A stretch of 64,000 bases of DNA from Runella sp. MFBS21 (GTDB lineage Bacteria; Bacteroidota; Bacteroidia; Cytophagales; Spirosomataceae). A model generated the notes under the pieces. It searched no databases. It was not told where the DNA came from and saw nothing but the letters and a program-made list of their open reading frames with translations. Location: positions 992,001 through 1,056,000 of the forward strand of contig NZ_JARNTW010000001.1 in NCBI RefSeq assembly GCF_029433105.1, written 5' to 3'. Below are positions 53,101 to 61,476 of this stretch, piece by piece. The position numbers were made by a program, and so were the translations under genes. Numbering within the stretch: the stretch's first letter is position 1; each line of letters starts with the position of its first letter.

Positions 53101-53693
53101 ACACGCGGATTGGCCGCTTTATGGGCTTCCATCCGACGAAATACAATAGGATGATTCCAAGCGGGATTGGAGCCAGCAATCAAAAAACAGTCAGCAAGTT
53201 CGATGTCTTCATAACTACACGGCACAGAGTCTTCCCCTAGCGCCATTTTGTATCCTACCACCGCCGACGACATACAGAGGCGAGAGTTGGTATCAATGTT
53301 GTTGGAGCCTATAAAACCTTTGATAAGTTTATTGACCACGTAGTATTCTTCGGTGAGGCATTGCCCTGAGGCATAAAATCCTACGGAATCGGGGCCGTAT
53401 TTCTCAATAAATGTCTTAAATACAGCTGCTGCTCGTTCTAGTGCCGTATCCCAGCTGACGCGTTGGGGTGGTGATTGTCGATTGCGGCGCATTTGGGGAT
53501 ACAGCAGTCGATCGGAAGTATCCATCACAGTATAATGCAAATTCCTTCCTTTTGAACAAAGCATTCCTTGGCTTGAAGGGTGGCTAGGGTCGCCTTCTAC
53601 GGAGATATTGCCGTTGCGACTTTTCTGAACCACTACCCCGCAGCCTACGCCACAGTAGCAACAAGTGGTTTTGTATGAGGTTGTTTCGTTCAT
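50145..53693 (-). CDS. Assimilatory nitrate reductase fused to NirB-like FAD and BFD [2Fe-2S] domains
   Basis: 1182 residues, three parts. Residues 1-690: molybdopterin oxidoreductase with a 4Fe-4S cysteine motif at the start (CCYCGVGCG, then SQGMLCSKGRN), FIAGSNPAWNHP-type Mo-cofactor binding (FLIAGSNPAWNHPIVFRR), and a dinucleotide-binding C-domain (TGRLRDQWHTMTKTGKVN). Residues about 715-1100: FAD/NAD(P) reductase like the NirB N-terminus (RIIVIGAGAAAYKF, NVVIVGGGLLGLELAASL). Residues 1119-1165: BFD-type cluster domain (VICSCNNIGEGNL, TGCGSCKP). This predicts an NAD(P)H-dependent cytoplasmic nitrate reductase on one chain. No siroheme nitrite reductase with intact cysteines is present in the window. 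Confidence 0.9.
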   Translation of the reverse strand: MNETTSYKTTCCYCGVGCGVVVQKSRNGNISVEGDPSHPSSQGMLCSKGRNLHYTVMDTSDRLLYPQMRRNRQSPPQRVSWDTALERAAAVFKTFIEKYGPDSVGFYASGQCLTEEYYVVNKLIKGFIGSNNIDTNSRLCMSSAVVGYKMALGEDSVPCSYEDIELADCFLIAGSNPAWNHPIVFRRMEAHKAANPRVKFVVIDPRRTDTARMADLHLQIKPGTDVVLLNALAKGLISRGYIDEQFIRNHTEGFDSYRVQVAQRDMREAAKICGISLHDIHQAVEYIGKSKGFISMWAMGFNQSVIGVNKNLALLNLHLITGHIGKAGSGPFSLTGQPNAMGGREVGGLSNLLPAHRNLADPTHRQEVADFWGVPSLNPKPGFTATEMFEALKDGRMKAIWIMCTNPLVSLPNVHLVEEALKAAKFVIVQDISNRSDTLAYADLVLPAAAWGEKTGTMTNSERRISYLSQFSEPVGEALPDSEIIVKFAHKMGFGDAFNYQNVAEIYDEHVRLTQGTHIDISGVSHERLRTQGTLQWPVPSRDSSGTARLFADHQFFTPSRKAQIKTVPDENQSEALSDDFPLILTTGRLRDQWHTMTKTGKVNKLTQHIPKAVLEINPQDAVERGIKEGQIVIIENTRGKVQVPAKITDDIRPGVVFLPMHWGKILHQSAARANNLTSDLLDPFSKEPDFKYAAVEVKKFRKPKERIIVIGAGAAAYKFVTTHRQWNLTDEIHVFSKETFAFYNRVMLPDYVSGAMKWEKLLKMQDDERALIHLHEGISIGKIDRTHKVVYDSRGQMHHYDRLIIATGSRASTPRDLDTKLEGVFTMRTRQDADKLMQYLAIEEKYSKPSTKNVVIVGGGLLGLELAASLRQRSQRVTVIHRASRLMNRQLDSTASTLLHEELRDRGIDIYYNDEVKYIIETQKKATGLRLTSGQILTCDAVIFTMGTTPNLEIARQVGLEVQRGIVVNAYLQTSDPFIFAVGEVAEFEGQQFGITAAAEQQAEALCAYLSGDIQSYYRPTISMNILKIDGLDLCSLGITEIPVNGASTNYEEVIFMDRTKRYYKKCIIYNDRLVGAILVGDKSEFVEFKSLIQQKTELSEKRLKLLRSGQSTTPVKGKVICSCNNIGEGNLQDAIRAGCSDLPSLCQQTGAGTGCGSCKPEIKMILENAKTWPVENQLIR

Positions 53694-53716
53694 AATTTCC
53701 CGTTTGAAAAAAATAC

Positions 53717-55012
53717 TTAGGCTGCCTGTAATTCTGTTTCGGTTTGTTTGAGGGTAACAGTTTTACCAAAATTTACTAAAAACAATAGCACCCCCGTAAT
53801 AGCCACTATGCCTCCGATATACATGAAGGCTTGTCCATAAGAAATAGATTGAGATTTAAACAAAAAGCCCATGAGCATTCCACCTACATTTCCGCCAGCT
53901 CCTACTACGCCCGAAATTACACCTACGGCTTTGGGATTAATGAAGGGTACAATGGCGTAAGTACCACCGTTGGCCATTTTCAGAAACATCGCAAACGTAA
54001 GCATAGATAAAATAGCGAGGGTCAAATTGCCTGCTTGGGCAAACAACAAGATGCCAATACCTTCCAGCAACAGCATAGAAGCAAGCAAAATCCCTTTACC
54101 CCTCATTCCAAATTTTTGTCCTACTTTGTCGGCAACAATACCACCTACGGCACGGGCAAAAATATTCATAAACCCAAATAGCATTGCCCAAAACCCTGCC
54201 TCGGTTTCTTCCATGTGGAAGTTGTCGAAAAAATAAAGCGCTGCTACGCCGTCAAAGGTGATTTCCATTCCAAAGCAGCAAGCATAGGCAATGGCCAACG
54301 CCCAAACCCGAATGTCAGAGCAAGCTTTCCAAAAAGAAACGGTTGATTGAGAGGTATTTGTGTGGTTAATTTCGTCGTAGTTTCCGGCAGGAGTATCTTT
54401 GGTATATTTCCAGTAGACCCAAGCCATAAGAAGCATCATAAGACCCGGCACAATCATCGCCAGCCGCCAAGCATCTGCTTTTACAAAACCAAATCCCATA
54501 ATAGTAGCCATAATGAGAGGCATAGCAAGCTGCGTAATACCGCCGCCTAGATTTCCCCAACCTCCTGCAACGGCATTGGCTGTACCTTTGATAGTAGGCG
54601 CAAACATCATAGAAGTATGAAACTGCGTAATCACAAACGAAGCGCCAATCACGCCAATCGCCAAACGAAACAATAAAAATGAAGTATAATCTTTGGCCAA
54701 GCCCACGAGCATGACGGGCAAAGCACCCACTATCAAAAGAGCAGTATAAGTTTTGCGAGGCCCCCAAGTATCACATAATTTACCGATAATGAGCCGTGCG
54801 AAAATCGTAGCTGATACCGCCGCAATGATAGTATTGCCGACTTGAGGTTTGGTAAGTCCTAAATCGGCTCGAATGGCAGGCATTAAGGGTGCTATTCCAA
54901 ACCAACCAAAAAAACACACAAAGAAAGTAAGCCACGTGATGTGGAAAGTGCGCATCTGAATGCCACTAAAACTAAAAATATTGAGCTGAGAAAGAGGTTT
55001 ATTAGAAGTCAT
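53717..55012 (-). CDS. Nitrate/nitrite transporter, MFS (NarK/NasA-like)
   Basis: 431 residues, 12 hydrophobic segments. Nitrate porter signatures: FHITWLTFFVCFFGWFGIAP, RLIIGKLCDTWGPRKTYTAL and the glycine-rich signature GGWGNLGGGITQLAMP. It imports nitrate (and perhaps exports nitrite) across the inner membrane. It lies 23 bases upstream of the nitrate reductase gene in reading direction, which fits cotranscription. Confidence 0.94.
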   Translation of the reverse strand: MTSNKPLSQLNIFSFSGIQMRTFHITWLTFFVCFFGWFGIAPLMPAIRADLGLTKPQVGNTIIAAVSATIFARLIIGKLCDTWGPRKTYTALLIVGALPVMLVGLAKDYTSFLLFRLAIGVIGASFVITQFHTSMMFAPTIKGTANAVAGGWGNLGGGITQLAMPLIMATIMGFGFVKADAWRLAMIVPGLMMLLMAWVYWKYTKDTPAGNYDEINHTNTSQSTVSFWKACSDIRVWALAIAYACCFGMEITFDGVAALYFFDNFHMEETEAGFWAMLFGFMNIFARAVGGIVADKVGQKFGMRGKGILLASMLLLEGIGILLFAQAGNLTLAILSMLTFAMFLKMANGGTYAIVPFINPKAVGVISGVVGAGGNVGGMLMGFLFKSQSISYGQAFMYIGGIVAITGVLLFLVNFGKTVTLKQTETELQAA

Positions 55013-55045
55013 GGGATTTCAGTAGTTTAAAGATTTTGGGAAAGA

Positions 55046-56581
55046 TTACTTTGCAGCTTTGGTCGTAAGGAAATCGGGGCGTATGTTGAGCATGATATAA
55101 GCCCAATGAGCACGGCGTTTGGTTTGGCCAATAGTACCTAGTTTGGCGTATTCGAGACTATCTGAGCCTTTGAGGAAAGAATACCCTACTTCAAGGTTCG
55201 TAAATTTGTTGAGGCTATAATTCATGATACAGTCCACTTCATTGCCTAGTTGGCGGTTTAGTTTTCCCGCCGAAGCATCTAGCCCATTTTTCATATCGTT
55301 GGCTAAAGCAAAGTGGTGAAAGTCCAATGTGAAATATAAATTCGGATTGGCTGTATATTTGGTTTTGAGGAAAGCATTGGCCAATCCACCTGCTGCCGAG
55401 CCCGTACCTACATAAAAATAATCCATGTATCCCCAATGCTTGTGTGGAGTACCATAGAGCGGGTCGAAGCGGTGGTCTTTGCCGTCGGGAGTAAGGGTAT
55501 TGCTGCCCGAAAGCAATTCATAGCCTGGTCCTATAGAAAGCCGTCCTTGTTGAATTGATACGTTGGCACCATAATGAAAAGCACTCAATGCCTGACCGTC
55601 ACGGTTTTTGCCTTGTTGTAAATAACCAAAGGCTTGCCAAGTAATTTTACCTAGTTTTTTGGCGAGCGGATTGAGTAGCCCAGTGAGCATGGCACCATAA
55701 GTAAAGCGGCTATGGACACCATTTACATCGTATCGGCGGCCATAAACTAGGCCATTGGAAGCATTACCGATACTATCTATTCTATACTTTTGAAAATCAT
55801 CTTTGAAGAAAAGCCCCGCAAATTTTGTAGTTCCGAATTTTCGGCTCAGATACACCATCTGCATTGATTTAAACATTTGATTTTGTCCATTGGTACTGAG
55901 AGGAGAGGTTAGGAGAGGAGCCCCTCCTTTAGAAGTAGTAGGAATAAAATCACTAGGAAGGCTGATATAGTCACCTTTAGAATTGGCGATAGTGGTGGGA
56001 GTATTGGCAGCTACATAAAAAGTGCCCGTACGTCCAAAAGCATCGCTATTTTGATTAAAAGCAGCTCCAATATCTATTTGCCAGCCTTTCTTTTGGGCTT
56101 TGAGCAAAGCCATATCAAAACGACGCCCTTGCTGGAGCCAATCCAAATTCCCAAGCAATCGTACATCATCGTAGATCAACTCTTGCCGTCCTATTTTGAG
56201 CGATAAGCGCTCAAAGGCCTTGGTTTTGAAGGAGGTATCGTTTGCGTTGGCCAGTATGATTTCGGCCCAAGCCTCGTGTAAAAACAATTTTGAGCCGTCG
56301 GAGTTGTTGATCGAAGAGGCATCTTGCCCCCATACCCTTACATCGCGGATATTGACTCCGAAGGTGAGTCGATCCCACCGATATCCAAAATTCAAGCTTG
56401 TTCGTTGGGAAGTAAATGTCGCTGCTTTAGCACCCAATTTGGCGAGGTTTCCGAGGCCGTCTCTTACCTCTGTACGGGTTCTTACTTGCCCTTGCAGGCT
56501 CATTTGAGCCTGCGCCGATTTGACTAGTAAGAATGTGAAAAGAAGTATCGTATACGATTGTACGTATAACAATTTTTTCAT
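55046..56581 (-). CDS. Outer membrane porin, alginate-export-like
   Basis: 511 residues with a signal peptide ending SAQAQ. A beta-barrel of the alginate export/porin type: LNFGYRWDRLTFGVNIRDVR, LSLKIGRQELIYDDVRLLGN, VGYSFLKGSDSLEY and a last strand AHWAYIMLNIRPDFL with a terminal aromatic pattern. As first gene of the nitrate transcript it is the likely outer membrane route for nitrate. Substrate assignment rests on context. Confidence 0.85.
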   Translation of the reverse strand: MKKLLYVQSYTILLFTFLLVKSAQAQMSLQGQVRTRTEVRDGLGNLAKLGAKAATFTSQRTSLNFGYRWDRLTFGVNIRDVRVWGQDASSINNSDGSKLFLHEAWAEIILANANDTSFKTKAFERLSLKIGRQELIYDDVRLLGNLDWLQQGRRFDMALLKAQKKGWQIDIGAAFNQNSDAFGRTGTFYVAANTPTTIANSKGDYISLPSDFIPTTSKGGAPLLTSPLSTNGQNQMFKSMQMVYLSRKFGTTKFAGLFFKDDFQKYRIDSIGNASNGLVYGRRYDVNGVHSRFTYGAMLTGLLNPLAKKLGKITWQAFGYLQQGKNRDGQALSAFHYGANVSIQQGRLSIGPGYELLSGSNTLTPDGKDHRFDPLYGTPHKHWGYMDYFYVGTGSAAGGLANAFLKTKYTANPNLYFTLDFHHFALANDMKNGLDASAGKLNRQLGNEVDCIMNYSLNKFTNLEVGYSFLKGSDSLEYAKLGTIGQTKRRAHWAYIMLNIRPDFLTTKAAK

Positions 56582-57090
56582 AAGTTTGTAAGGTTTTAAG
56601 TTAATCCCTAATTTAAGACTTCACAATACCCCGCCAGAACCGCCATTCTGCGGGGTTTTCTTTTTCCTTCCTAATAGGCGTCCGCCAACGCTATTGGAAG
56701 TTTACGTAAGAGCTACCAGAGTATATAAGGTGGGTGATTTTTATTTCTTGAAAAAATACTATTTATATAGAGTATTGATGGTTTTGAGGGGATTTTTTAA
56801 AATGAGTTAATTAAAAAATATAGTTTTTCAAAACAAGGTTGTAGAAAAAGTTTATATATTTACTATTGTACTTGTCAAAATAAAATTCTTATGTGTAGGT
56901 TGCTTAAAAATTTTACTTAAAAGTATGTTATAAATGTATATTTGCAAAATTTTGGTTGATAAATTCGCGTAAACAATCAAATATTCTTCATATTTTATAA
57001 ATATTTCTTTGAAATAGAACTATTTTAGGTTTAAAAAATGTGTAAATGATTAATTTTAGTTTTTGAAAACTAAGTAATTTTTAAGTAATT
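56582..57090. other. Divergent region of the nitrate locus
   Basis: 509 bases between porin and the trpD-like gene. The porin-proximal part (56628-56695) holds two bulged hairpins. The remainder (56720-57090) is very A+T-rich, with a TATATTTG box at 56937-56944 reading right that could drive the trpD-like gene. No gene is seen and no leftward -7 box could be identified. Confidence 0.5.
56628..56695 (-). promoter_or_regulatory. Twin hexaloop hairpins in the leader of the nitrate genes
   Basis: Read on the minus strand, hairpin 1 (56695-56673) is AATAGCGT, loop TGGCGG, ACGCCTATT; hairpin 2 (56656-56628) is ACCCCGCAGAA, loop TGGCGG, TTCTGGCGGGGT. Each has a one-base bulge on the 3' side of its stem, 3 or 4 bp below the loop. 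They are 16 bases apart and end 46 bases before the porin start codon. Two stems of unlike sequence with identical loops suggest an RNA bound by a regulator. Seen directly; function inferred. Confidence 0.55.
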
Positions 57091-58365
57091 GTGACTACTA
57101 TCGATTTCGCTATAAAATACAATTTAGATACTCCCCTAGCTAGAGGAATCAAGCAGGTGGGTATAGGAAAGCATGGAAGCAAACCCCTCGCGCCAGAGCT
57201 TGTGGAAGAGTGTTTGCGAGAGCTAATCCAAGGGCATTGTCATCCTTTACAAAAAGGGGCCTTCTTTGGGGCATTGATGATGAAAGGCCCTACCGATGCA
57301 GAGCTGAAACTAGAAACCTATATAGGAAGGCATGCCTTTTCGAATCCTGTATTTTTTTTAAATAAACTTTGCCCTGATTTGCCCCAAAATATGTTTCCGA
57401 TTGGTGTGAAATTACTAAGTGGAAAATCACTACAAGTATCTGAAGCGCATCAACTAGGCGATTTTTTATTGTCTGATGAACCTTGCGAAACTTTTAAAGG
57501 AATGGCAGTGAGTATTCTTCGAGTACGCTATGAAACCAACGACGAATACGAAGGACTGCATGAGGCAGTCATGAGTACTTATACGCCCGGTTTTCAGCGC
57601 CGTGTCAAAACCAAGTTCCCGATTATTCAATTGGCCGAACCCTTCGATGGTGTGGAGCATTCCTACATGATTACGCCTTTGCTGGCGTATTTTTTTCAGG
57701 AACGTAACTATAACGCAGTGACAGCACTAGGGCGCTCTTCAGGTCCTAAATATAAATTTAACTCCCACGATTTGTATCTTTATTTAGGAAGTTGGCTTCT
57801 GGCCGACAACCACGAATTATTGGAGATGAATCCTACGTTTGGGTGGGTCTTGGACCAAAAATCGCTTTCGCCTGCCCTTGACCAATGGGTAGAGCGCCGC
57901 CGAACTACGTTGAAAAGACCGTTTTTGGCCACGCTCGAAAAAGTGCTTAATCCCTGTGGTGCTCGTATTTTGGTCACGTCAGTATTTCATATTACCTATC
58001 AGATGAAGATGGCTGAGCTGGCACTTATGGCAGGTTTTGACGGCGTAATGGTGCTCAAACGAGGCTTAGAAGGGAGTTTGGCTCCTTCTACCTCCAAAGC
58101 AAGCGGTCTGCTGTGTGCGGTACGGAATGCCAACAATCATCTGTTTTTTACGCGATTGGAGCATGATTTTCCCGCTTTTGCAGCTTATCGTACGGAGACT
58201 GATGACGAAATCGAAAACCCTACCGCCGAAATCAATGCGACTTTGATTAGAAAATACCTTCATAATGGGCGTACCGACTATCATGATTTTGACAATAGAG
58301 TAGGGTATGCCAAGGCTTTATATATGAGAGGGTTGGACTGGATTGAGAGTCAAATAGGCTACTGA
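57091..58365 (+). CDS. Anthranilate phosphoribosyltransferase-like protein
   Basis: 424 residues from a GTG start. Belongs to the glycosyltransferase family 3 / TrpD fold: N-terminal helical bundle (ELVEECLRELIQGHCHPLQK, GAFFGALMMKGPTDAELK), central barrel region (SSGPKYKFNSHDL, NPTFGWVLD) and GFDGVMVLKRGLEGSLAPST. The phosphoribosyl-binding GTGG motif typical of TrpD is not clear, so tryptophan synthesis is doubtful; no trp genes are near. It is divergent from the nitrate genes, and such proteins are often found next to Bacteroidota nitrate loci. Substrate unknown. Confidence 0.75.
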   Translation: MTTIDFAIKYNLDTPLARGIKQVGIGKHGSKPLAPELVEECLRELIQGHCHPLQKGAFFGALMMKGPTDAELKLETYIGRHAFSNPVFFLNKLCPDLPQNMFPIGVKLLSGKSLQVSEAHQLGDFLLSDEPCETFKGMAVSILRVRYETNDEYEGLHEAVMSTYTPGFQRRVKTKFPIIQLAEPFDGVEHSYMITPLLAYFFQERNYNAVTALGRSSGPKYKFNSHDLYLYLGSWLLADNHELLEMNPTFGWVLDQKSLSPALDQWVERRRTTLKRPFLATLEKVLNPCGARILVTSVFHITYQMKMAELALMAGFDGVMVLKRGLEGSLAPSTSKASGLLCAVRNANNHLFFTRLEHDFPAFAAYRTETDDEIENPTAEINATLIRKYLHNGRTDYHDFDNRVGYAKALYMRGLDWIESQIGY

Positions 58366-58373
58366 AATAAGAG

Positions 58374-58400
58374 GCTGTCGGCGCTTAGAGCGCCAACAGC
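58374..58400. terminator. Hairpin between trpD-like gene and mnmA
   Basis: GCTGT-C-GGCGCT pairs with AGCGCC-A-ACAGC around a three-base loop, one mismatch, between two convergent genes. No clear U-tract, so a moderate call. Confidence 0.55.
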
Positions 58401-58414
58401 GTTAGAAATACTAT

Positions 58415-59518
58415 TTATTGACGAAAGCTTTTGCTAATCCATCCGCCACCTACTACATCATCGCCTTCATAAAAGACCGCAGCTTGTCCTGGCGCAATCG
58501 CACTTACAGATTCTTGAAAAAGAACCTTGATACGGTCATCAGCTTCTTGAACGATAGTGGCAGGGGCACCTTCGTGTTTGTACCTTACTTTGGTGATGGT
58601 ATCCAAAGAGGCATCAATACGAGCGTATTTCTGAAGATTGAGCTTTGAGACGTACATACCATCTCGTTCGAGGTCTTTGTCGCGCCCGAGTACTACTTCG
58701 TTGGTATCTTTGCGGATTTCGGTCACAAACACTGGATAGCCGAGGGCGATGCCAAGCCCTTTGCGTTGACCAATCGTATAAAAAGGATAACCTTCATGTT
58801 TTCCTACGACGGTTCCGTCTTGTAACACATAATTGCCCCCCGCTACTTGGCTTTCAAGTTCGGGCAAGCGGCGTTTGAGAAAGCCACGGTAATCATTGTC
58901 GGGAACAAAACAAATCTCGTAACTTTCTGATTTGTTGACCAAATCCATAAAACCACGTTCTTTGGCCATTTCGCGGATTTCGGCTTTTCTCAAGTGCCCT
59001 AGGGGTAGTTTGGTACGGGCCAAGCTTTCTTGAGATACTCCCCAAAGTACGTAGCTTTGGTCTTTCCAAGTATCAATTCCTTTGGATACCACATAGCGAC
59101 CGTTTTCTTGTCGTACGTGGGCGTAGTGGCCGGTGGCAATATATTCACAATCTAAGCGGTCGGCGCGGCGAAGCAGTGCATCCCATTTGATATGAGTGTT
59201 GCAAAGTACACAAGGATTAGGGGTGCGGCCTTCGAGATATTCACCCGTAAAATGATCAATGACATAGTCACCAAATTCGTTACGAATATCCAAAATGTAA
59301 TGAGGAAAACCCAACTCGACGGCCACCGTGCGGGCATCGTTGATAGAGTCGAGAGAGCAGCAACCTGTTTCTTTTTTGGAGCCGCCGCTACTGGCATAGT
59401 CCCAAGTTTTCATGGTCATGCCAATGACTTCATAGCCTTGTTCGTGGAGGAGGACAGAAGCGAGAGAACTGTCGATGCCGCCACTCATGGCGACTAAAAT
59501 GCGTCCGTGTTTGCTCAT
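58415..59518 (-). CDS. mnmA: tRNA-specific 2-thiouridylase
   Basis: 367 residues. Introduces the 2-thio group at wobble U34 of tRNA Lys, Glu and Gln. Seen: PP-loop ILVAMSGGIDSSLASVLL (adenylation), TPNPCVLCNTHIKWD and SYEICFVPDNDYRGFL with the two catalytic Cys, and C-terminal beta-barrel domains (VGKHEGYPFYTIGQRKGLGI, GQAAVFYEGDDVVGGG). The start ATG precedes the loop directly, as usual. The integrated element begins upstream of it, in the next 245 bases. Confidence 0.97.
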   Translation of the reverse strand: MSKHGRILVAMSGGIDSSLASVLLHEQGYEVIGMTMKTWDYASSGGSKKETGCCSLDSINDARTVAVELGFPHYILDIRNEFGDYVIDHFTGEYLEGRTPNPCVLCNTHIKWDALLRRADRLDCEYIATGHYAHVRQENGRYVVSKGIDTWKDQSYVLWGVSQESLARTKLPLGHLRKAEIREMAKERGFMDLVNKSESYEICFVPDNDYRGFLKRRLPELESQVAGGNYVLQDGTVVGKHEGYPFYTIGQRKGLGIALGYPVFVTEIRKDTNEVVLGRDKDLERDGMYVSKLNLQKYARIDASLDTITKVRYKHEGAPATIVQEADDRIKVLFQESVSAIAPGQAAVFYEGDDVVGGGWISKSFRQ

Positions 59519-59650
59519 AATTGTATCTGACCGAGGTTCAAAGCCTCGCGATGTTTGGTTTGATATGTATTGATTTGTATTAATATTTGCTGATTATCAG
59601 CGCTTTGTGTTTTTAATAAAATCAGGATAAAACAAGGAAAACCAAGATTT

Positions 59651-59687
59651 GTTGTACCTATGTTGTACCAATTTTTTTTTATCTTTG
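59651..59687 (+). promoter_or_regulatory. Promoter-like region and direct repeats before the integrase gene
   Basis: GTTGTACC occurs twice (59651-59658 and 59662-59669) in an 11-base period, followed by a -7 box TATCTTTG at 59680-59687. The direct repeats may be regulator or recombinase arm sites. The gap 59519-59763 contains no gene. Confidence 0.35.
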
Positions 59688-59763
59688 TAATAGATTACAG
59701 TTGAGTGTTAGTATGGGCTAACAATTTTTTTTTAAAATCAATTCACTCTATCCTGATAATTTT

Positions 59764-60984
59764 ATGGCCTCCTCTCTGAAAGCTGTCTTGCGAAAAAAAA
59801 CTAATCAGGACGGCACGTTTCCTTTGGCAATTCGCGTAACCGTGGATCGGAAGTCCTCTTACATCTATTTAGGTCAGCATTTAAAAACCTCTGACTGGGA
59901 TGCTGTAGGGCAGAAAGTCCGTAAAATTCACCCTAATTCGGCAAGAATTAATAATCTTATTCTCCAAAAAAAAGCAGAGATTAATGAGAAGTTGCTGGAA
60001 ATCTCTTCACAGCATAAAGAGGTGTCTTCTCAAATTGTTCGTAAACAAGTTAAATCAAAAAGCGGCGCGTCGTTTTTTGACCAAGCTGCTACATTTGTGG
60101 AGACCTTACGCAAACAAGGAAAGTACAATCGCGTAAGTACTGAACAACCTAGAATTAATCGATTTCATGAGTTTCTGAAAGGGAAGGATATTGCCTTTGC
60201 TGACATTACTGTGCCTTTGATTACAAGATTTAAAGCTTACTTGAAAGGAACTCGTCAGGTAGGAGAGCGAACAATAATGAATCATCTTATCACGATTCGA
60301 ACTATTTATAATCAAGGGATAGCCGAAGGGCTGGTAGAAGTAAAACATTATCCGTTTGGAAAAGGGAAAATCAAGATTAAATTGCCCGATTCAATAAAAA
60401 TAGGATTGAATATTGAAGAAGTGAAATTATTAGAAGAGGTAGGTTTGTCCCAAAACTCACGCTTGGAACATGCAAGGAATCTATGGTTGTTGTCCTTCTA
60501 TTTTGCTGGAATGCGAGTCTCTGATGTTTTGAGATTAAAATGGACCGATTTTCAAAACGACCGTCTGCATTATAAGATGGGGAAGAATGAAAAAACAGGC
60601 TCGCTAAAAGTTTCTGATAAGGTACGCACTATTCTTAACCAGTACCCTAAAAATGGAAGGCATGATTTGATTTTTCCTGAGTTACAAGTGTTAGAGAATT
60701 TAAAAGATACGTATGAAGTGCAAAAGAAAATAGCAAATGCTATTCGTCGATTAGATAATCATTTACACCAAGTGGCTAAATTGGCAGGGATTCATAAGAC
60801 GCTAACCATGCATATAGCGCGTCATACCTTTGGTAACATTTCAGGCGACAAGATACCTATTCAATTGTTACAGAAGTTATATCGTCATACATCGGTTACG
60901 ACGACCATTGGTTATCAAAGCAATTTTATCCACAAAGATGCCGATGACGCTTTGGATGCTGTTCTAAACAATAGAGGTGATTAA
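59764..60984 (+). CDS. Tyrosine recombinase (integrase) of a mobile element
   Basis: 406 residues. Bacteroidota-type integrase: N-terminal arm-binding region (SLKAVLRKKTNQDGTFPLAI, YIYLGQHLKTSDWD), SAM-like core-binding domain (residues 100-200) and catalytic domain with Arg in FAGMRVSDVLRLKW, Lys in YKMGKNEKTG, HxxR in MHIARHTFGN, His in YRHTSVTTT and the nucleophile Tyr in TTIGYQS. All catalytic residues are present, so it should be active. It marks the left end of an integrated element lying to its right; att sites could not be identified. Confidence 0.93.
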   Translation: MASSLKAVLRKKTNQDGTFPLAIRVTVDRKSSYIYLGQHLKTSDWDAVGQKVRKIHPNSARINNLILQKKAEINEKLLEISSQHKEVSSQIVRKQVKSKSGASFFDQAATFVETLRKQGKYNRVSTEQPRINRFHEFLKGKDIAFADITVPLITRFKAYLKGTRQVGERTIMNHLITIRTIYNQGIAEGLVEVKHYPFGKGKIKIKLPDSIKIGLNIEEVKLLEEVGLSQNSRLEHARNLWLLSFYFAGMRVSDVLRLKWTDFQNDRLHYKMGKNEKTGSLKVSDKVRTILNQYPKNGRHDLIFPELQVLENLKDTYEVQKKIANAIRRLDNHLHQVAKLAGIHKTLTMHIARHTFGNISGDKIPIQLLQKLYRHTSVTTTIGYQSNFIHKDADDALDAVLNNRGD

Positions 60985-61044
60985 GGGTGAAGTTGCAGAT
61001 TTATTATATGTGTATGCATCAATTTTTATTATTTCAAACAAATT

Positions 61045-61476
61045 ATGAATAGGGGCGTCGTTTCATTGGATACGCACCGACGGAAGAAAGACGGCACTTG
61101 CCCGATCATTATGCGTTTAGGGCATAATGAGAAAACCACCTCCATTCCTGTTGGCATCAGCATTGAGCAAAAGGATTGAGATGAGAAAAAACGCCTCATT
61201 AGAAATTCCTACAAAGGTACAGGCTCAGTGGCCAGGCTTAATAACCAGATTCAAAAAACGAAAGCGGATGAGATGGATATTATTCGAATCGAGATAGTTC
61301 TTCAAACCTTATCGTCACTGAAAAACAAGTAAACCCTACGACATCAAGATTACACCACCGCTTGAAAAAATATTGGGGCATTTCATACAACAGAATACTG
61401 ACTCTAAATTTATATTCCCAATCCTGAAAAGAAATACCCCGGCTCTTCGTGAAAGGGATATTTGGAGTGGTCCTCA
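61045..61476 (+). pseudogene. Decayed second tyrosine recombinase gene
   Basis: ATG 61045 begins an integrase arm domain (VVSLDTHRRKKDGTCPIIMR, TTSIPVGISIEQKD) that meets TGA where relatives have the Trp of a KDWDE-type motif, then continues in frame (DEKKRLIRNSYKGTGSVARL) to a TAA at 61330-61332. After an internal deletion and frame change, a piece of the catalytic domain follows (YDIKITPPLEKILGHFI, SKFIFPILKRN) up to about 61476, where the IS3 fragment begins. Nonfunctional. Confidence 0.75.

Noticed and set aside
56628-56665. Plus-strand rho-independent terminator (G+C-rich stem followed by T-run)
   Set aside because: No plus-strand transcript leads into it; the neighbouring second hairpin with the same loop favours a leader RNA element on the other strand. 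An antisense terminator role cannot be fully excluded.
57091-58365. Annotating this gene as trpD
   Set aside because: The phosphoribosyl-binding motif is not clear and no tryptophan genes are near; only the fold is supported.
59532-59548. CGAGG-TTCAAAG-CCTCG resembles a tRNA T-arm next to the integrase and might be an att-site tRNA fragment
   Set aside because: No acceptor, D- or anticodon arm can be built around it, and a plus-oriented 3' tRNA piece is on the wrong side for an element beginning at the integrase. Probably chance.
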